Under the pieces are notes generated by a model. It was not told the DNA's origin. It worked only from the letters and a program-made list of their open reading frames with translations, and ran no database searches. Positions 17,590 through 25,581 of a stretch of 64,000 bases of DNA are shown piece after piece. Location of the stretch: the NCBI GenBank assembly GCA_051004735.1, contig JBPCKA010000105.1, positions 1-64,000 on the forward strand. The letters run 5' to 3'. Positions within the stretch are counted from its first letter, which is position 1; the number at the start of each line of letters is the position of its first letter. The DNA comes from Euzebya sp051004735. GTDB lineage: Bacteria; Actinomycetota; Nitriliruptoria; Euzebyales; Euzebyaceae. The position numbers were made by a program, and so were the translations under genes.

Positions 17590-17805
17590 ATGGATGACAG
17601 AACGCCCCGACTCCGCAGCATCAGCGGAGTTGCGCGTGCTCTCATCGCGACAGTCGGTGTGGACGAAGCGGTGTCGATTCTGGTCGCCCAGTTCGGCTGG
17701 GATACAGCGTTCCTGGCCTTGGCTCATGTCACCGGTGACGACGGTGCCCGCGCGCTGTGGCTGTGTCTTGAAAGGCTGAACAACACAGCCCCCTCCCAAG
17801 ACTGA
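17590..17805 (+). CDS. Small hypothetical protein
   Basis: A 71-residue frame from ATG with CGAGGATC upstream. It has regular actinobacterial codon usage and a compact helical composition: ISGVARALIATVGVDEAVSILVAQFGW, then LALAHVTGDDGARALWLCLERL. No motif or membrane span is certain. It sits alone after a terminator-like hairpin and in front of the small hairpin repeats. It may be a real small gene; the family is not recognised. Confidence 0.45.
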   Translation: MDDRTPRLRSISGVARALIATVGVDEAVSILVAQFGWDTAFLALAHVTGDDGARALWLCLERLNNTAPSQD

Positions 17806-17812
17806 ACGGTTT

Positions 17813-17857
17813 ATGCGCCCACTCTGTGGGCCAGCCTCATGCGCCCACTCTGTGGGC
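17813..17857. repeat. Two tandem 19-bp copies, each a small hairpin
   Basis: ATGCGCCCACTCTGTGGGC is found at 17813-17831 and 17839-17857, 26 bp apart. Each contains CCCAC-TCT-GTGGG, a perfect 5-bp inverted repeat. The right copy contains the last codons and stop of the leftward Cys-rich gene; the left copy lies just beyond it. Likely a duplication of the gene's 3' end that created a double-hairpin end. Confidence 0.85.
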
Positions 17858-18202
17858 GACCGCCAGGACATCCCCGCACACATCCGACCCGTTGTCAGAG
17901 AACCAGCATTCGCCGGTGGGGTGTGCGTGTCGGCGACAGTGAAACACCGCACTGCTGGCGGCCCGGATGGCCTGGAGGAACAACATCGCGGTGCGGTCGC
18001 GATCCATTGTCGGTGACGTCGAGACCGTACCTGCGCCTGCCAACATGACCGCCAGTCGACACGCTGCCGTCCCGCCGTCCACCCCCGCCAGTGGGCACTT
18101 GTCACCGCAAGTGACGTCGACACACTGTGTAACTGCCAAGTGAGCGCTGGCTGCAGCACGAACTTGGGCCGCCAAGGCCTGTCCATGGGCCACGATGTCC
18201 AT
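17837..18202 (-). CDS. Cysteine-rich hypothetical protein
   Basis: ATG at 18202 is preceded by AAGGGGG, giving 121 residues; the open frame reaches 18394, but that part looks non-coding. The protein has an N-terminal helical stretch (AHGQALAAQVRAAASAH), then eight cysteines: CVDVTCGDKC, AACR, FHCRRH, GECW and DVCG, with several histidines. The spacing suggests a small metal-binding or disulfide-stabilised domain, perhaps a treble-clef or Fe-S site. There is no signal peptide. I do not recognise the family. The 260 nt between it and sua5 hold no convincing gene and are relatively AT-richer than the surroundings. Confidence 0.5.
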   Translation of the reverse strand: MDIVAHGQALAAQVRAAASAHLAVTQCVDVTCGDKCPLAGVDGGTAACRLAVMLAGAGTVSTSPTMDRDRTAMLFLQAIRAASSAVFHCRRHAHPTGECWFSDNGSDVCGDVLAVAHRVGA

Positions 18203-18463
18203 CGCGCCCCCTTCTCGGGGACCGACGGTTAGACCGCTGATCTCCAGCAGCCACTCTGCAGTGGTAGTTGACACGTGAGCCACGGTAACCAATTCGGCAC
18301 GGATTGCCGGTATCTGTAGCCCGTCCGTGTGGACATCGTAAGAATGGCAGTGACAAAACTCACTGTCCGTAAGGTTGGCAACCTGGGGATTCACCCATGA
18401 TTCAAGAATTCAAGGGAGCCGCGAATCGCCTGAACTGAGTACGGGGCTGACCCCGACGTCACT

Positions 18464-19453
18464 CTAAGCTAAGTCCTGACCGCGAGCCCTGTGCAACCGG
18501 TCCATAACCGCCCGACCGACGCCAGTCGTCGGGACCTCCTCAACCACGATGAGGTCAAGGTGTCTGGCATCGGCCTCCCGCAAACTGCCGTACAGGACAG
18601 CTGCCAACTCCTCCGCGCCGATGGGGCAGGACAGCAGCGTCACCCGAGGGTCCACGCCATCGTCATCGGGCCCCACCAATCCAACCGATCCACGGTCGGC
18701 CAGGGCATTGGCCGTGCGCACACTCCTACCTGCCGGCGCGATTACCACGCGTGCCATTGGCTGATAATGGGAATGGCGTGTCCCGGGCGAGCGGGCAGGG
18801 TCGCCCGGCTCAGCATCATCCACCCCCAACATCTCACGGGTGATGCCACCTTCGCGCAGGATCACCGGCCGGGTGCCGCGTGCGTCGATGACCGTGGACT
18901 CGATGCCAACCGCGCACCGGCCCCCGTCGATGATCCAATCGATGCGATCTGACAGGTCAGCATGCACATGGGCGGCCGTCGTCGGCGACGGCCTGCCCGA
19001 GACGTTCGCGCTGGGGGCGGCAACGGGGGTGCCAGCCAGTCCGATGAGGGTCCTGGCCAGGGCACTGTCAGGGATCCTGACGGCGACCGTTCCAAGTCCT
19101 GCGGTCGTGGCGGAGGGGACATCGGGGCGGGCCGCCAGGACCAGCGTCAGCGGCCCCGGCCAGAACCGATCGGCCAGATCCCGCGCCAGGGGAGTGAAGT
19201 CGCTGACCACGCGGTCGATCCAGGTCTGATCAGGCAGATGCACGATCAACGGGTTGTCCGCCGGCCTTCCCTTGGCGATGAACACCCGTCTGACTGCGTG
19301 CTGGTTCAGGGCGTCGACGCCGAGTCCGTAGACCGTCTCGGTAGGAAAGGCAACCAGGCCGCCCCGGCGCAGGGTCTCGGCCGGCTGACCCAGCAACAGC
19401 GGGAAGTCTGCCTCCACCGTGCCAGGCGGCACGGTGATGATCGAAACCGCCAC
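18464..19453 (-). CDS. L-threonylcarbamoyladenylate synthase (Sua5/TsaC type)
   Basis: A 329-residue protein starting at GTG. The N-terminal YrdC domain has FPTETVYGLG, FIAKGRPADNPLIVH, WPGPLTLVL, AVRIPD and APSANVSGRPSPT, with the KxR...SxN substrate-binding residues. The C-terminal Sua5 domain is joined by the SPGTRHSHYQP linker. The enzyme condenses threonine, bicarbonate and ATP to threonylcarbamoyl-AMP for t6A37 tRNA modification. Full Sua5 architecture rather than the short TsaC form. It starts 1 nt downstream of a small unknown gene on the same strand. Confidence 0.92.
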   Translation of the reverse strand: MAVSIITVPPGTVEADFPLLLGQPAETLRRGGLVAFPTETVYGLGVDALNQHAVRRVFIAKGRPADNPLIVHLPDQTWIDRVVSDFTPLARDLADRFWPGPLTLVLAARPDVPSATTAGLGTVAVRIPDSALARTLIGLAGTPVAAPSANVSGRPSPTTAAHVHADLSDRIDWIIDGGRCAVGIESTVIDARGTRPVILREGGITREMLGVDDAEPGDPARSPGTRHSHYQPMARVVIAPAGRSVRTANALADRGSVGLVGPDDDGVDPRVTLLSCPIGAEELAAVLYGSLREADARHLDLIVVEEVPTTGVGRAVMDRLHRARGQDLA

Positions 19454-19454
19454 G

Positions 19455-20066
19455 TCAGGTCGTCTGCGGGTCGCGACGACGGGAGGGTTGCGGGGGTTGC
19501 AGGGCGAACTCCAGATATTCCGAGGTCTCGGGGGCGGTCATGTGGCGGGGCAGTCGGACCGACACTGCCCGGACCCGTTCCACTGACCCCAGAGGAAGGC
19601 CAGGTACGCCTGCTGTCATCAGGTCCAGCACGGCGCCAAGGCGACGCAACCGCTCAGTGGCCGTGCGGTGAGGATCGCCCATGACTGTCCGCAGGCGCTC
19701 CAACCAGCGATTTCCACCATTCAGCTCAAGGTGGTCCACCAGATCCCGCATGGCGGAGTAGAGGGGTTGAGCAGCGACGTCCACTTGGCCCAACCCCAGT
19801 TCCAGGCGCGCCAGGGCTGCCTCGATGTCGGCGGACAACCCTTGACGACGGATGGTGGACATGTGCGAGAGACGAGTCAGCTCGACCACCAGGTGGCGCT
19901 GACGTGCGGTCGTCCCCGATGCGTCCATGCACCCGCGGATGCCGGCGGCCCACAGGTCCATTTCGGCGTGGTCCAGGCGGTCAGCCACGTCCAGGGCGAT
20001 CTGATACACGCCCCGTCCCTCGTCCAGACGGGATCGTGAGGCTGGGCGGTGATGAGTTGCTGGCAT
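19455..20066 (-). CDS. Conserved hypothetical protein
   Basis: 203 residues from ATG 20066; the frame is open upstream to 20339, but there it is antisense to the acyl-CoA dehydrogenase gene. The product is mostly alpha-helical (YQIALDVADRLDHAEMDLWAAGI, LVVELTRLSHMSTIRRQG, LYSAMRDLVDHLELNGGNRWLERLR), with a proline/arginine tail. No motif is recognised. It ends 1 nt before the sua5 start, so the two genes are very probably co-translated, but I see no functional tie to tRNA modification. Confidence 0.55.
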   Translation of the reverse strand: MPATHHRPASRSRLDEGRGVYQIALDVADRLDHAEMDLWAAGIRGCMDASGTTARQRHLVVELTRLSHMSTIRRQGLSADIEAALARLELGLGQVDVAAQPLYSAMRDLVDHLELNGGNRWLERLRTVMGDPHRTATERLRRLGAVLDLMTAGVPGLPLGSVERVRAVSVRLPRHMTAPETSEYLEFALQPPQPSRRRDPQTT

Positions 20067-20137
20067 CACAACCACGGTAGCCGCCAGGTCGGGGCCAGGC
20101 CCGTCAGTGGCAATCGTCGCAAGCCTGCACAGCGGCG

Positions 20138-21973
20138 TCAAAAGGCGGTATCGGCCATCTCCATGACGTCCATCGACGTCGCCGCCATGATTTCCCTGCG
20201 AGCGGTCAACTGCGGCAGGACATTGTGGGCGAACCACTTCGCCGCGACGACCTTGCCTTGATAGAAGTCCTGATCTCCGGCTTTCAGATTCCCGTCCTGG
20301 GCTTTGATTGCAACTTCTGCACCGCGAAGCAGTAGCCACCCCACGACCAGTTCGGACAGACTGAACAGGAAGGGGGTCGTGTTCAGACCGATCTTGTACA
20401 GGTCCTCGCCCAAGAACTGGACCATGGAACCCAACATGCCCTGGACATCCTCAAGCGCCGTCTGCAACCGCTGACGTTCTGTTGCCAGTTGACCGTTGCC
20501 CGCATCACCCTTCGCGAAGTCCTGCACCTGCGTCAGCAGGCCCGTCAACGTGGCCCCCTGGTCCTTACCGATCTTGCGGAAGAACAGGTCCATGCCCTGG
20601 ATGCCCGTTGTCCCCTCATACAGCGTGTCGATCTTGGCGTCGCGGATGTATTGCTCCAGGGGGTAATCGCGGGTGTAACCCGCGCCCCCAAAGACCTGCA
20701 ACGACAGCGCCAACAACTCATAGGACTTCTCCGAGCCATAGCCCTTCACCAACGGCAGCAACAGGTCGTTCAGACGCTCCCAGTGCGCGATCTGCTCGGC
20801 GTCGTCGACACCCTGTGACCGGGCATGATGTGCCAGTTCGATCTGATCCTGAACCCAGCCGGTGTAGCCGATCAGGGCGCGCAATCCTTCGGCGTGAGCC
20901 TTCTGGGTGATCAGCATCCGCCGCACGTCGGGATGACGGATGATCTGTACTCGGGGAGCCGACTTGTCCATCGCCTTCTTCAGATCCGGACCCTGGACTC
21001 GCTCGGTGGCGTACTGCAGCGCATTCAGGTAACCGGTCGACAACGTCGAGATGGCCTTGGTCCCGACCAGCATGCGGGCGTACTCGATCACCTTGAACAT
21101 CTGGGCGATCCCGTCGTGCACATCGCCGACGAGCACGCCGCGGGCGGGGAGGTCGGAATCGGAGAAGTACAACTCTGCGGTCGATGAGGCCTTGATCCCC
21201 ATCTTGTCCTCGATGCCTCGGACGAACACTCCATTGCGCTCCCCGATCGAGCCGTCCTCCTCGACCCAGTACTTGGGCACCACGAACAGGCTGAGTCCCT
21301 TCGTGCCCTCCTCCGCGCCCTCGGGCCGCGCCAACACCAGATGCACGATGTTGTCCGGCCAGTCAAAGTCTCCGTTGGTGATGAAGCGCTTGTTGCCTGT
21401 GATGGTCCAGGTGCCGTCGCCGTTGTCGACCGCCTTGGTCCGTCCTGCGCCGACATCCGAGCCGGCGTCGGGCTCGGTCAGGACCATCGTCCCGCCCCAC
21501 TTGTGCTCAATCATGGGCTTGACGAAGCGTTCGCGTTGCTCGTCGGTGGCAACCTCATCAAGCACTTTCGCGAAGAACGGACCGGCCGTGAACAGGAACG
21601 CCGAGGGGTTGGCTCCCACCAACATTTCCGACGCCGACCATGACACCGAAGGTGAGGCCCCGTAACCACCCAGGTGAGGCGGCACATACAGCAGATGCCA
21701 GTCATTGTCGAAGAAGGCATCAAGCGAGGCATTGACCTCAGCGGGCACCGTCACCTCGCCGGTCTCGGCGTCCAGGGCCAGGGGAATTCGGTCGGAGGCC
21801 ACGAAGCTGGTGGCGAAATCCTCTCGGCTCAGCCGGTCGACCTCGCGAAGGACGTCTTGGGCGGCGTCACCGTCCATCAGCTCAAATGGGCCAGTGCCCA
21901 GATGATCCTGCACCCTGTTCACTTCAAACAGGTTGAAGAACACGTCGCGGAGGTTGCTCTTGTAGTGAGTCAC
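20138..21973 (-). CDS. Acyl-CoA dehydrogenase, ~600-aa FadE/DmdC-like
   Basis: A 611-residue flavoenzyme with GTG start behind AGGAG. It has the N-terminal helical domain, MVLTEPDAGSDVGAGRTKA (FAD contact), TITGNKRFITNGD, the beta domain ending ELYFSDSDLPARGVLVG, and LQVFGGAGYTRDYPLEQYIRDAKI followed by DTLYEGTTGIQ with the catalytic glutamate. The extra C-terminal helical domain (about residues 470-611) marks the long branch that includes 3-methylmercaptopropionyl-CoA dehydrogenase and many acyl-CoA dehydrogenases of unknown chain length. It oxidises acyl-CoA to enoyl-CoA. It is divergent from an enoyl-CoA-reductase-like SDR, and a palindrome lies between them. Confidence 0.9.
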   Translation of the reverse strand: MTHYKSNLRDVFFNLFEVNRVQDHLGTGPFELMDGDAAQDVLREVDRLSREDFATSFVASDRIPLALDAETGEVTVPAEVNASLDAFFDNDWHLLYVPPHLGGYGASPSVSWSASEMLVGANPSAFLFTAGPFFAKVLDEVATDEQRERFVKPMIEHKWGGTMVLTEPDAGSDVGAGRTKAVDNGDGTWTITGNKRFITNGDFDWPDNIVHLVLARPEGAEEGTKGLSLFVVPKYWVEEDGSIGERNGVFVRGIEDKMGIKASSTAELYFSDSDLPARGVLVGDVHDGIAQMFKVIEYARMLVGTKAISTLSTGYLNALQYATERVQGPDLKKAMDKSAPRVQIIRHPDVRRMLITQKAHAEGLRALIGYTGWVQDQIELAHHARSQGVDDAEQIAHWERLNDLLLPLVKGYGSEKSYELLALSLQVFGGAGYTRDYPLEQYIRDAKIDTLYEGTTGIQGMDLFFRKIGKDQGATLTGLLTQVQDFAKGDAGNGQLATERQRLQTALEDVQGMLGSMVQFLGEDLYKIGLNTTPFLFSLSELVVGWLLLRGAEVAIKAQDGNLKAGDQDFYQGKVVAAKWFAHNVLPQLTARREIMAATSMDVMEMADTAF

Positions 21974-22011
21974 CAGTTCTGCTCCTGATGGCGGTCCGAC
22001 AATCTGGCATG

Positions 22012-22058
22012 AAACTGACTCAGGTCAGTTTCTGATCAGTATGTTACTCGCCGGTAAC
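22012..22058. promoter_or_regulatory. Palindromes in the divergent fatty-acid gene spacer
   Basis: AAACTGAC-TCAG-GTCAGTTT (22012-22031) is a perfect 8-bp-arm palindrome. A second inverted repeat, GTTAC-TCGCCG-GTAAC, lies at 22043-22058. Both are in the gap between the divergent acyl-CoA dehydrogenase (start 21973) and SDR (start 22161) genes, 39 nt and about 100 nt from the two starts. The first has the size and symmetry of a TetR-family operator. No regulator gene is adjacent. Confidence 0.65.
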
Positions 22059-22160
22059 AAGAGACACCAAACCCGTATCCAGGGCAGGTAGTGCTTGTCC
22101 ACCACGCCGGGAGCGGAAAACGTGACGGGTGTCGCGGTCGAAGGCTGCGAGGATCGACGT

Positions 22161-23060
22161 ATGGACGTTTCGACATCGTACGCCTCAATCTTTAGACCCG
22201 GGCTATTCGATGGGCAGATTGCACTCGTCACTGGTGGCGGGACTGGCATCGGTCGTGCGATCGCGCATGAATTGGCTGCGCTGGGGGCACACGTCGTACT
22301 CGCGGCCAGGCGGGAGGAGCCTTTGACGGCGACCGTGGAGGAGATCCGTCAGGCCGGGGGACAGGCCAGTCATGTGCTGGTCAACATCCGGGATCATGAG
22401 CAGATCGAGGCCATGGTCAGCCGCCTGGTTGATGACCACGGGCGCATTGATCTGCTGGTCAACAACGCCGGGGGACAGTTCCCCTCACCCGCCGAACAGA
22501 TCAGCCCGAACGGTTGGCGCACGGTGATCGACCTCAACCTGAACGGGACCTTTCTGGTGACCCGCGAGGTGTTCAACGCCTCGATGGCCCAGCATGGGGG
22601 AGTGGTCTGTTCAATCATCGCCGACATGTGGAATGGCTTCCCCTACATGTCCCACACCGGCGCTGCCCGTGCCGCCGTCGAGAACCTCACCAAGACCCTG
22701 GCGGTGGAGTGGGGACCGCGCGGGGTCCGGGTGAATGCGGTGGCTCCGGGCACGGTTTTCTCAAGTGGCATGGATACCTATGCGGAGGAGTTCCAGTCCG
22801 TCGTGGCGAAGAACGCCTCACAGATTCCGGTTGGGCGGGTCGGCACCGAATCGGAGACCGCCTCGGCAGTGACCTTCCTACTGTCACCCGCCGCCGCGTT
22901 CATCACAGGCGAAACCATGAAGGTGGATGGTGGCGCATCACTGGCCAAGGTTCATCTGGTTCCGCTGGACGCCCATCGTGCGATACCGCCGTATGACGGC
23001 TTTCATCTGGCCCGCGCGCTGCCCAACGGTTGGACCCAGCCCGACGAAACGCAGGCTTGA
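22161..23060 (+). CDS. SDR oxidoreductase, trans-2-enoyl-CoA reductase (PECR) like
   Basis: 299 residues from ATG 22161 (GAGG upstream). The Rossmann motif TGGGTGIG and LLVNNAGG are typical SDR. The active-site region reads GFPYMSHTGAARAAVENLTK: the usual YxxxK is replaced by HTGAAR. This pattern is that of peroxisomal trans-2-enoyl-CoA reductase and 2,4-dienoyl-CoA reductase relatives, not a damaged gene. The C-terminus has ITGETMKVDGG. It likely reduces an enoyl-CoA or dienoyl-CoA with NADPH, consistent with the divergent acyl-CoA dehydrogenase gene and a shared operator. Confidence 0.8.
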   Translation: MDVSTSYASIFRPGLFDGQIALVTGGGTGIGRAIAHELAALGAHVVLAARREEPLTATVEEIRQAGGQASHVLVNIRDHEQIEAMVSRLVDDHGRIDLLVNNAGGQFPSPAEQISPNGWRTVIDLNLNGTFLVTREVFNASMAQHGGVVCSIIADMWNGFPYMSHTGAARAAVENLTKTLAVEWGPRGVRVNAVAPGTVFSSGMDTYAEEFQSVVAKNASQIPVGRVGTESETASAVTFLLSPAAAFITGETMKVDGGASLAKVHLVPLDAHRAIPPYDGFHLARALPNGWTQPDETQA

Positions 23061-23087
23061 CTGAGGGCGGTAAGCAGACGGGTTGAG

Positions 23088-23855
23088 TTAGTCGGCGATG
23101 GCACCCGTACCGACCATCAAGGCCAGGCTGACAATCTCGGTGATGATCACCACTGCGCCGATCGCGCCGGCTGGAATCCCCGCGAACCGTCGTACCGCGA
23201 TGGCCCGGACCGCGAGTGCGGCCAGGATGGCCGCACCCACAACCGCGGGAGTCCACAATCGCAGCAACGGCGCGCAGATGGCGATCGCTCCAACAAGCGC
23301 CACGGCAACCGGTATGGGACGTAGGTTCCTCAGCAACAGCGTGTGGAGGCTTCGTGTACCGACCGGAACCGAGCCCAGTAGGGCCGCTGGCACCACGCCC
23401 CTGCTGATCGCCCCCGTCGCGACCAAGGCCACTGCTCCCGGGACGGGGGCGAGCTCGGCCAGCAGGGCCACTCTGAGAAGCACCGTGATGATCAGCGTCA
23501 ACGTGCCGGGGCCATCCAGGGTGTGACCGATCGCGCTGACCCGCTGTGACGGGGTGGCGACCCTGGTCACGGCCTGGGCAGCACGAGCCATACCACCATC
23601 GGGTTGCGTCCCGGTGAGCAGGACGGTGACGCCGACCGCGATGACGGCGGCGGACGCCGGCGAGAAGGCCAGGCTGGTGGCCCAGAATGCGAATGCGGCC
23701 ACTCCTCCCAGCAGTGCGCCAATCAGGCTGAACAGCGCAACGGCTCGGGCGGATTCGTCATCGTCGCGACCCGACTGCCCTGTGGGTAGTCGAGTCAGGT
23801 AGCTCAGGGCGACCAAGAGCAGTCGAGGGTGCACTGCGCCATCATGACTGCTCAT
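23088..23855 (-). CDS. Degenerate CobS-like membrane protein
   Basis: A 255-residue polytopic membrane protein starting at ATG 23855. It aligns with cobalamin 5'-phosphate synthase (CobS): LSYLTRLPTG at the N-terminus, FSLIGALLGGV, LLTGTQPDGG..AAQAV, then DGPGTLTLIITVLLRVALLAEL, GAISRGVVPAALLG and the closing FAGIPAGAIGAVVIITEI. CobS normally needs an Asp-rich LDGLADTxDG block for Mg2+; here only the first aspartate (PDGG) remains, and the C-terminal GD pair is also lost. It is therefore unlikely to make cobalamin. No other cob genes are present. It overlaps head-to-head with a paralogue. Confidence 0.65.
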   Translation of the reverse strand: MSSHDGAVHPRLLLVALSYLTRLPTGQSGRDDDESARAVALFSLIGALLGGVAAFAFWATSLAFSPASAAVIAVGVTVLLTGTQPDGGMARAAQAVTRVATPSQRVSAIGHTLDGPGTLTLIITVLLRVALLAELAPVPGAVALVATGAISRGVVPAALLGSVPVGTRSLHTLLLRNLRPIPVAVALVGAIAICAPLLRLWTPAVVGAAILAALAVRAIAVRRFAGIPAGAIGAVVIITEIVSLALMVGTGAIAD

Positions 23856-24594
23856 GCGCGCATCGTTTGGCCTGTTCACCGCCTTTCCTCTGCAATGGGA
23901 CCCCGACGAGGTCGCCGGTGGCTGGGCTGCCACGAGTCTGGTCGGCCTGGTCTTGGGCATCGGTTGGTTGATGTTTCATCAGAGCTTCGTTCGTGTCGGG
24001 GGCCCATTCGTGGCGGCGGGTGGGGTCCTGCTACTGCATGCGGCATTGACCGGCGCCCGTCCCCTCAGGGGTGTGGCCGCAGTGGCACAGGCTGTGACCT
24101 CCCCCTCTGAAGGTGAGGCCGGACGGGCGTTGCCTGATCAACAGGGGGCGGGAACCGCGGTGGTGACCCTCCTGCTTCTGGTCATGTCAAGCTTCCTGAT
24201 CCGGGTAGACGACGCGCCGGCCGTGCTGGTCCTCATCCCGCTGGTCGGACGCACTGCCCAGGCACTGCTGCTGGGCCAGGGAGATGTCGAGGTGGGACTG
24301 CCGACACCGACGCCCCTTGCTCGAATCGCCATCCTGGTCGGCTGTGTTGCCGGAATGTGTGTTGCACCCCTGATGGCCACCCTGGTTCGACCGGTCCGGG
24401 TCAACCCTCCTGTGGCGGGCCTTGAGCTGGTGGCGCTGGGTGTCCTGGCGCTGGCGGTGGCCCTGGCCATCGGATGGGCATGGCGCGGATGGTTGAGGGT
24501 CCGCTTCGGGTCCCTTGACGCCAACGGGTGGCACAGCATCGGGGCTGTGGCCGACCTGGCAGCATTGGCGCTGGTCGTGGCCCGCATCAGCTGA
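23854..24594 (+). CDS. Second degenerate CobS-like membrane protein
   Basis: A 246-residue polytopic protein starting at ATG 23854. It mirrors its divergent neighbour block by block: FTAFPLQW for LTRLP, SLVGLVLGIG for FSLIGALLGG, LLLHAALTGARPLRGVAAVAQAV for VLLTGTQPDGGMARAAQAV, QGAGTAVVTLLLLVM for DGPGTLTLIITVL, and LVGRTAQALLLG for ISRGVVPAALLG. All metal-binding aspartates of CobS are absent. It also lacks any Shine-Dalgarno sequence. The start codon shares CATG with the ATG of the opposite gene. Function unknown; a paired membrane complex is possible. Confidence 0.6.
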   Translation: MRASFGLFTAFPLQWDPDEVAGGWAATSLVGLVLGIGWLMFHQSFVRVGGPFVAAGGVLLLHAALTGARPLRGVAAVAQAVTSPSEGEAGRALPDQQGAGTAVVTLLLLVMSSFLIRVDDAPAVLVLIPLVGRTAQALLLGQGDVEVGLPTPTPLARIAILVGCVAGMCVAPLMATLVRPVRVNPPVAGLELVALGVLALAVALAIGWAWRGWLRVRFGSLDANGWHSIGAVADLAALALVVARIS

Positions 24595-24768
24595 GCTGGG
24601 GTGGCCAGTTCGGGCTCCCGGGTGCGAGTGGCGCCCTGCTACGCTTGTCGTTGATCCGACGCCGGCGACGGCGGGAACAATGGCGCCTGCACCTCTGTGA
24701 TGCTCGGGCGTCCGCCGGTGCCCGGCCACCACGACATTCCTATCTCTTGAGGAGCGAAGCAGCACGAT

Positions 24769-25077
24769 ATGGCACGACGACGAAGCGGACGACGCCCGTC
24801 CCAGTCCCGCAAGTACATCGATGAGGAGACTCGCGCCAAGCGCGATGCCCGCACGGGATCCCAAAAAGAAGAGGCTTTGGAGATGGAGGGCGTCATTGAG
24901 GAGGCCCTCCCGAACACAATGTTTCGGGTCAAGTTGGACAACGGGCACAACATCCTGGGGCACATTTCGGGCAAGATGCGTAAGCACTACATCCGGATCC
25001 TGCCGGGTGACCGCGTGACCGTAGAGGTCTCCCCCTACGACCTGACCCGCGGACGCATCACCTACCGCTACAAGTAG
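24769..25077 (+). CDS. infA: Translation initiation factor IF-1 with N-terminal extension
   Basis: Residues 34-102 are a textbook IF-1: EEALEMEGVIEEALPNTMF, VKLDNGHNILGHISGKMRKHYIRILPGDRV and SPYDLTRGRITYRYK. IF-1 binds the ribosomal A site during initiation. A basic extension of about 31 residues (MARRRSGRRPSQSRKYIDEE...) precedes the core. GAGGAG lies 14 nt before ATG 24769, a long spacing; an internal ATG (MEGVIEE) would give a shorter, incomplete protein, so the extended form is favoured. It is not in the usual rpmJ-rpsM context and could be a second copy. The 174-nt upstream gap contains TACGCT, a possible -10. Confidence 0.9.
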   Translation: MARRRSGRRPSQSRKYIDEETRAKRDARTGSQKEEALEMEGVIEEALPNTMFRVKLDNGHNILGHISGKMRKHYIRILPGDRVTVEVSPYDLTRGRITYRYK

Positions 25078-25152
25078 GATTCTGAGGCCGGGCAGGCCGC
25101 TGACCTGCAGGTGGCGCGAGGGATGCAGGACGCGCGTCGCCGCCGGAGTCCT

Positions 25153-25581
25153 TCAGCCGACGGTGAGCACCGTCACCTCGCCGATCGCGGTCTGTCTGAG
25201 TGCCCTGTCGAAGGTGACCAGTTGTCCGCCGTGACGGGCCGCGAGGACCAGCAAGTGCACGTCGGTGACCTGGCGGTAGCCCTGGACCCGGTCGAGATCG
25301 ACCTCGGGTGCGGATGCCAGCGAGACGTCGTCGGTCCAGAACGAGTGGCCCTCGAGCGCGCAGAGCTGGCGGAGGAGCATCGCCGCCTCGCGCGGCGATC
25401 GAGCGGTCGGGATGACCCGCCGGTTGGAAGAGACCCGGATGAACCCCGACTCGGTGACGGGGCAGGTGGCCCAGCCCGAGGCGTGGGTGTCGGCGAACCA
25501 CCGCCGCGCCGCGACGTGGTGCACGTGGTTCGGCCACGCCAGCGCCACGAGCACGTTGACGTCCAGGAGGGCGCCGCTCAC
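25153..25581 (-). CDS. vapC: VapC-type PIN-domain toxin
   Basis: A 142-residue PIN-domain protein: LLDVNVLVALAWPNHVHH (first Asp), CPVTESGFIRV (Glu), VTDVHLLVLAARHGGQLVTFDRAL (two more Asp). These four acidic residues bind Mg2+ for ribonuclease activity. The GTG start overlaps the stop of the upstream antitoxin gene (GTGA). The variant with a TESGFIRVSSN block and GHSFWTDD is common among actinobacterial VapCs that cut tRNA or rRNA; the RNA target is not predictable. Confidence 0.88.
   Translation of the reverse strand: MSGALLDVNVLVALAWPNHVHHVAARRWFADTHASGWATCPVTESGFIRVSSNRRVIPTARSPREAAMLLRQLCALEGHSFWTDDVSLASAPEVDLDRVQGYRQVTDVHLLVLAARHGGQLVTFDRALRQTAIGEVTVLTVG

Noticed and set aside
22161..23060. 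SDR pseudogene because YxxxK is missing
   Set aside because: The HSGAAR-type active site is normal for PECR/2,4-dienoyl-CoA reductase relatives, and the rest of the gene is intact.
23088..24594. Functional cobalamin synthase genes
   Set aside because: The Asp-rich metal site is lost in both proteins and no other cobalamin genes are near; called CobS-like only.
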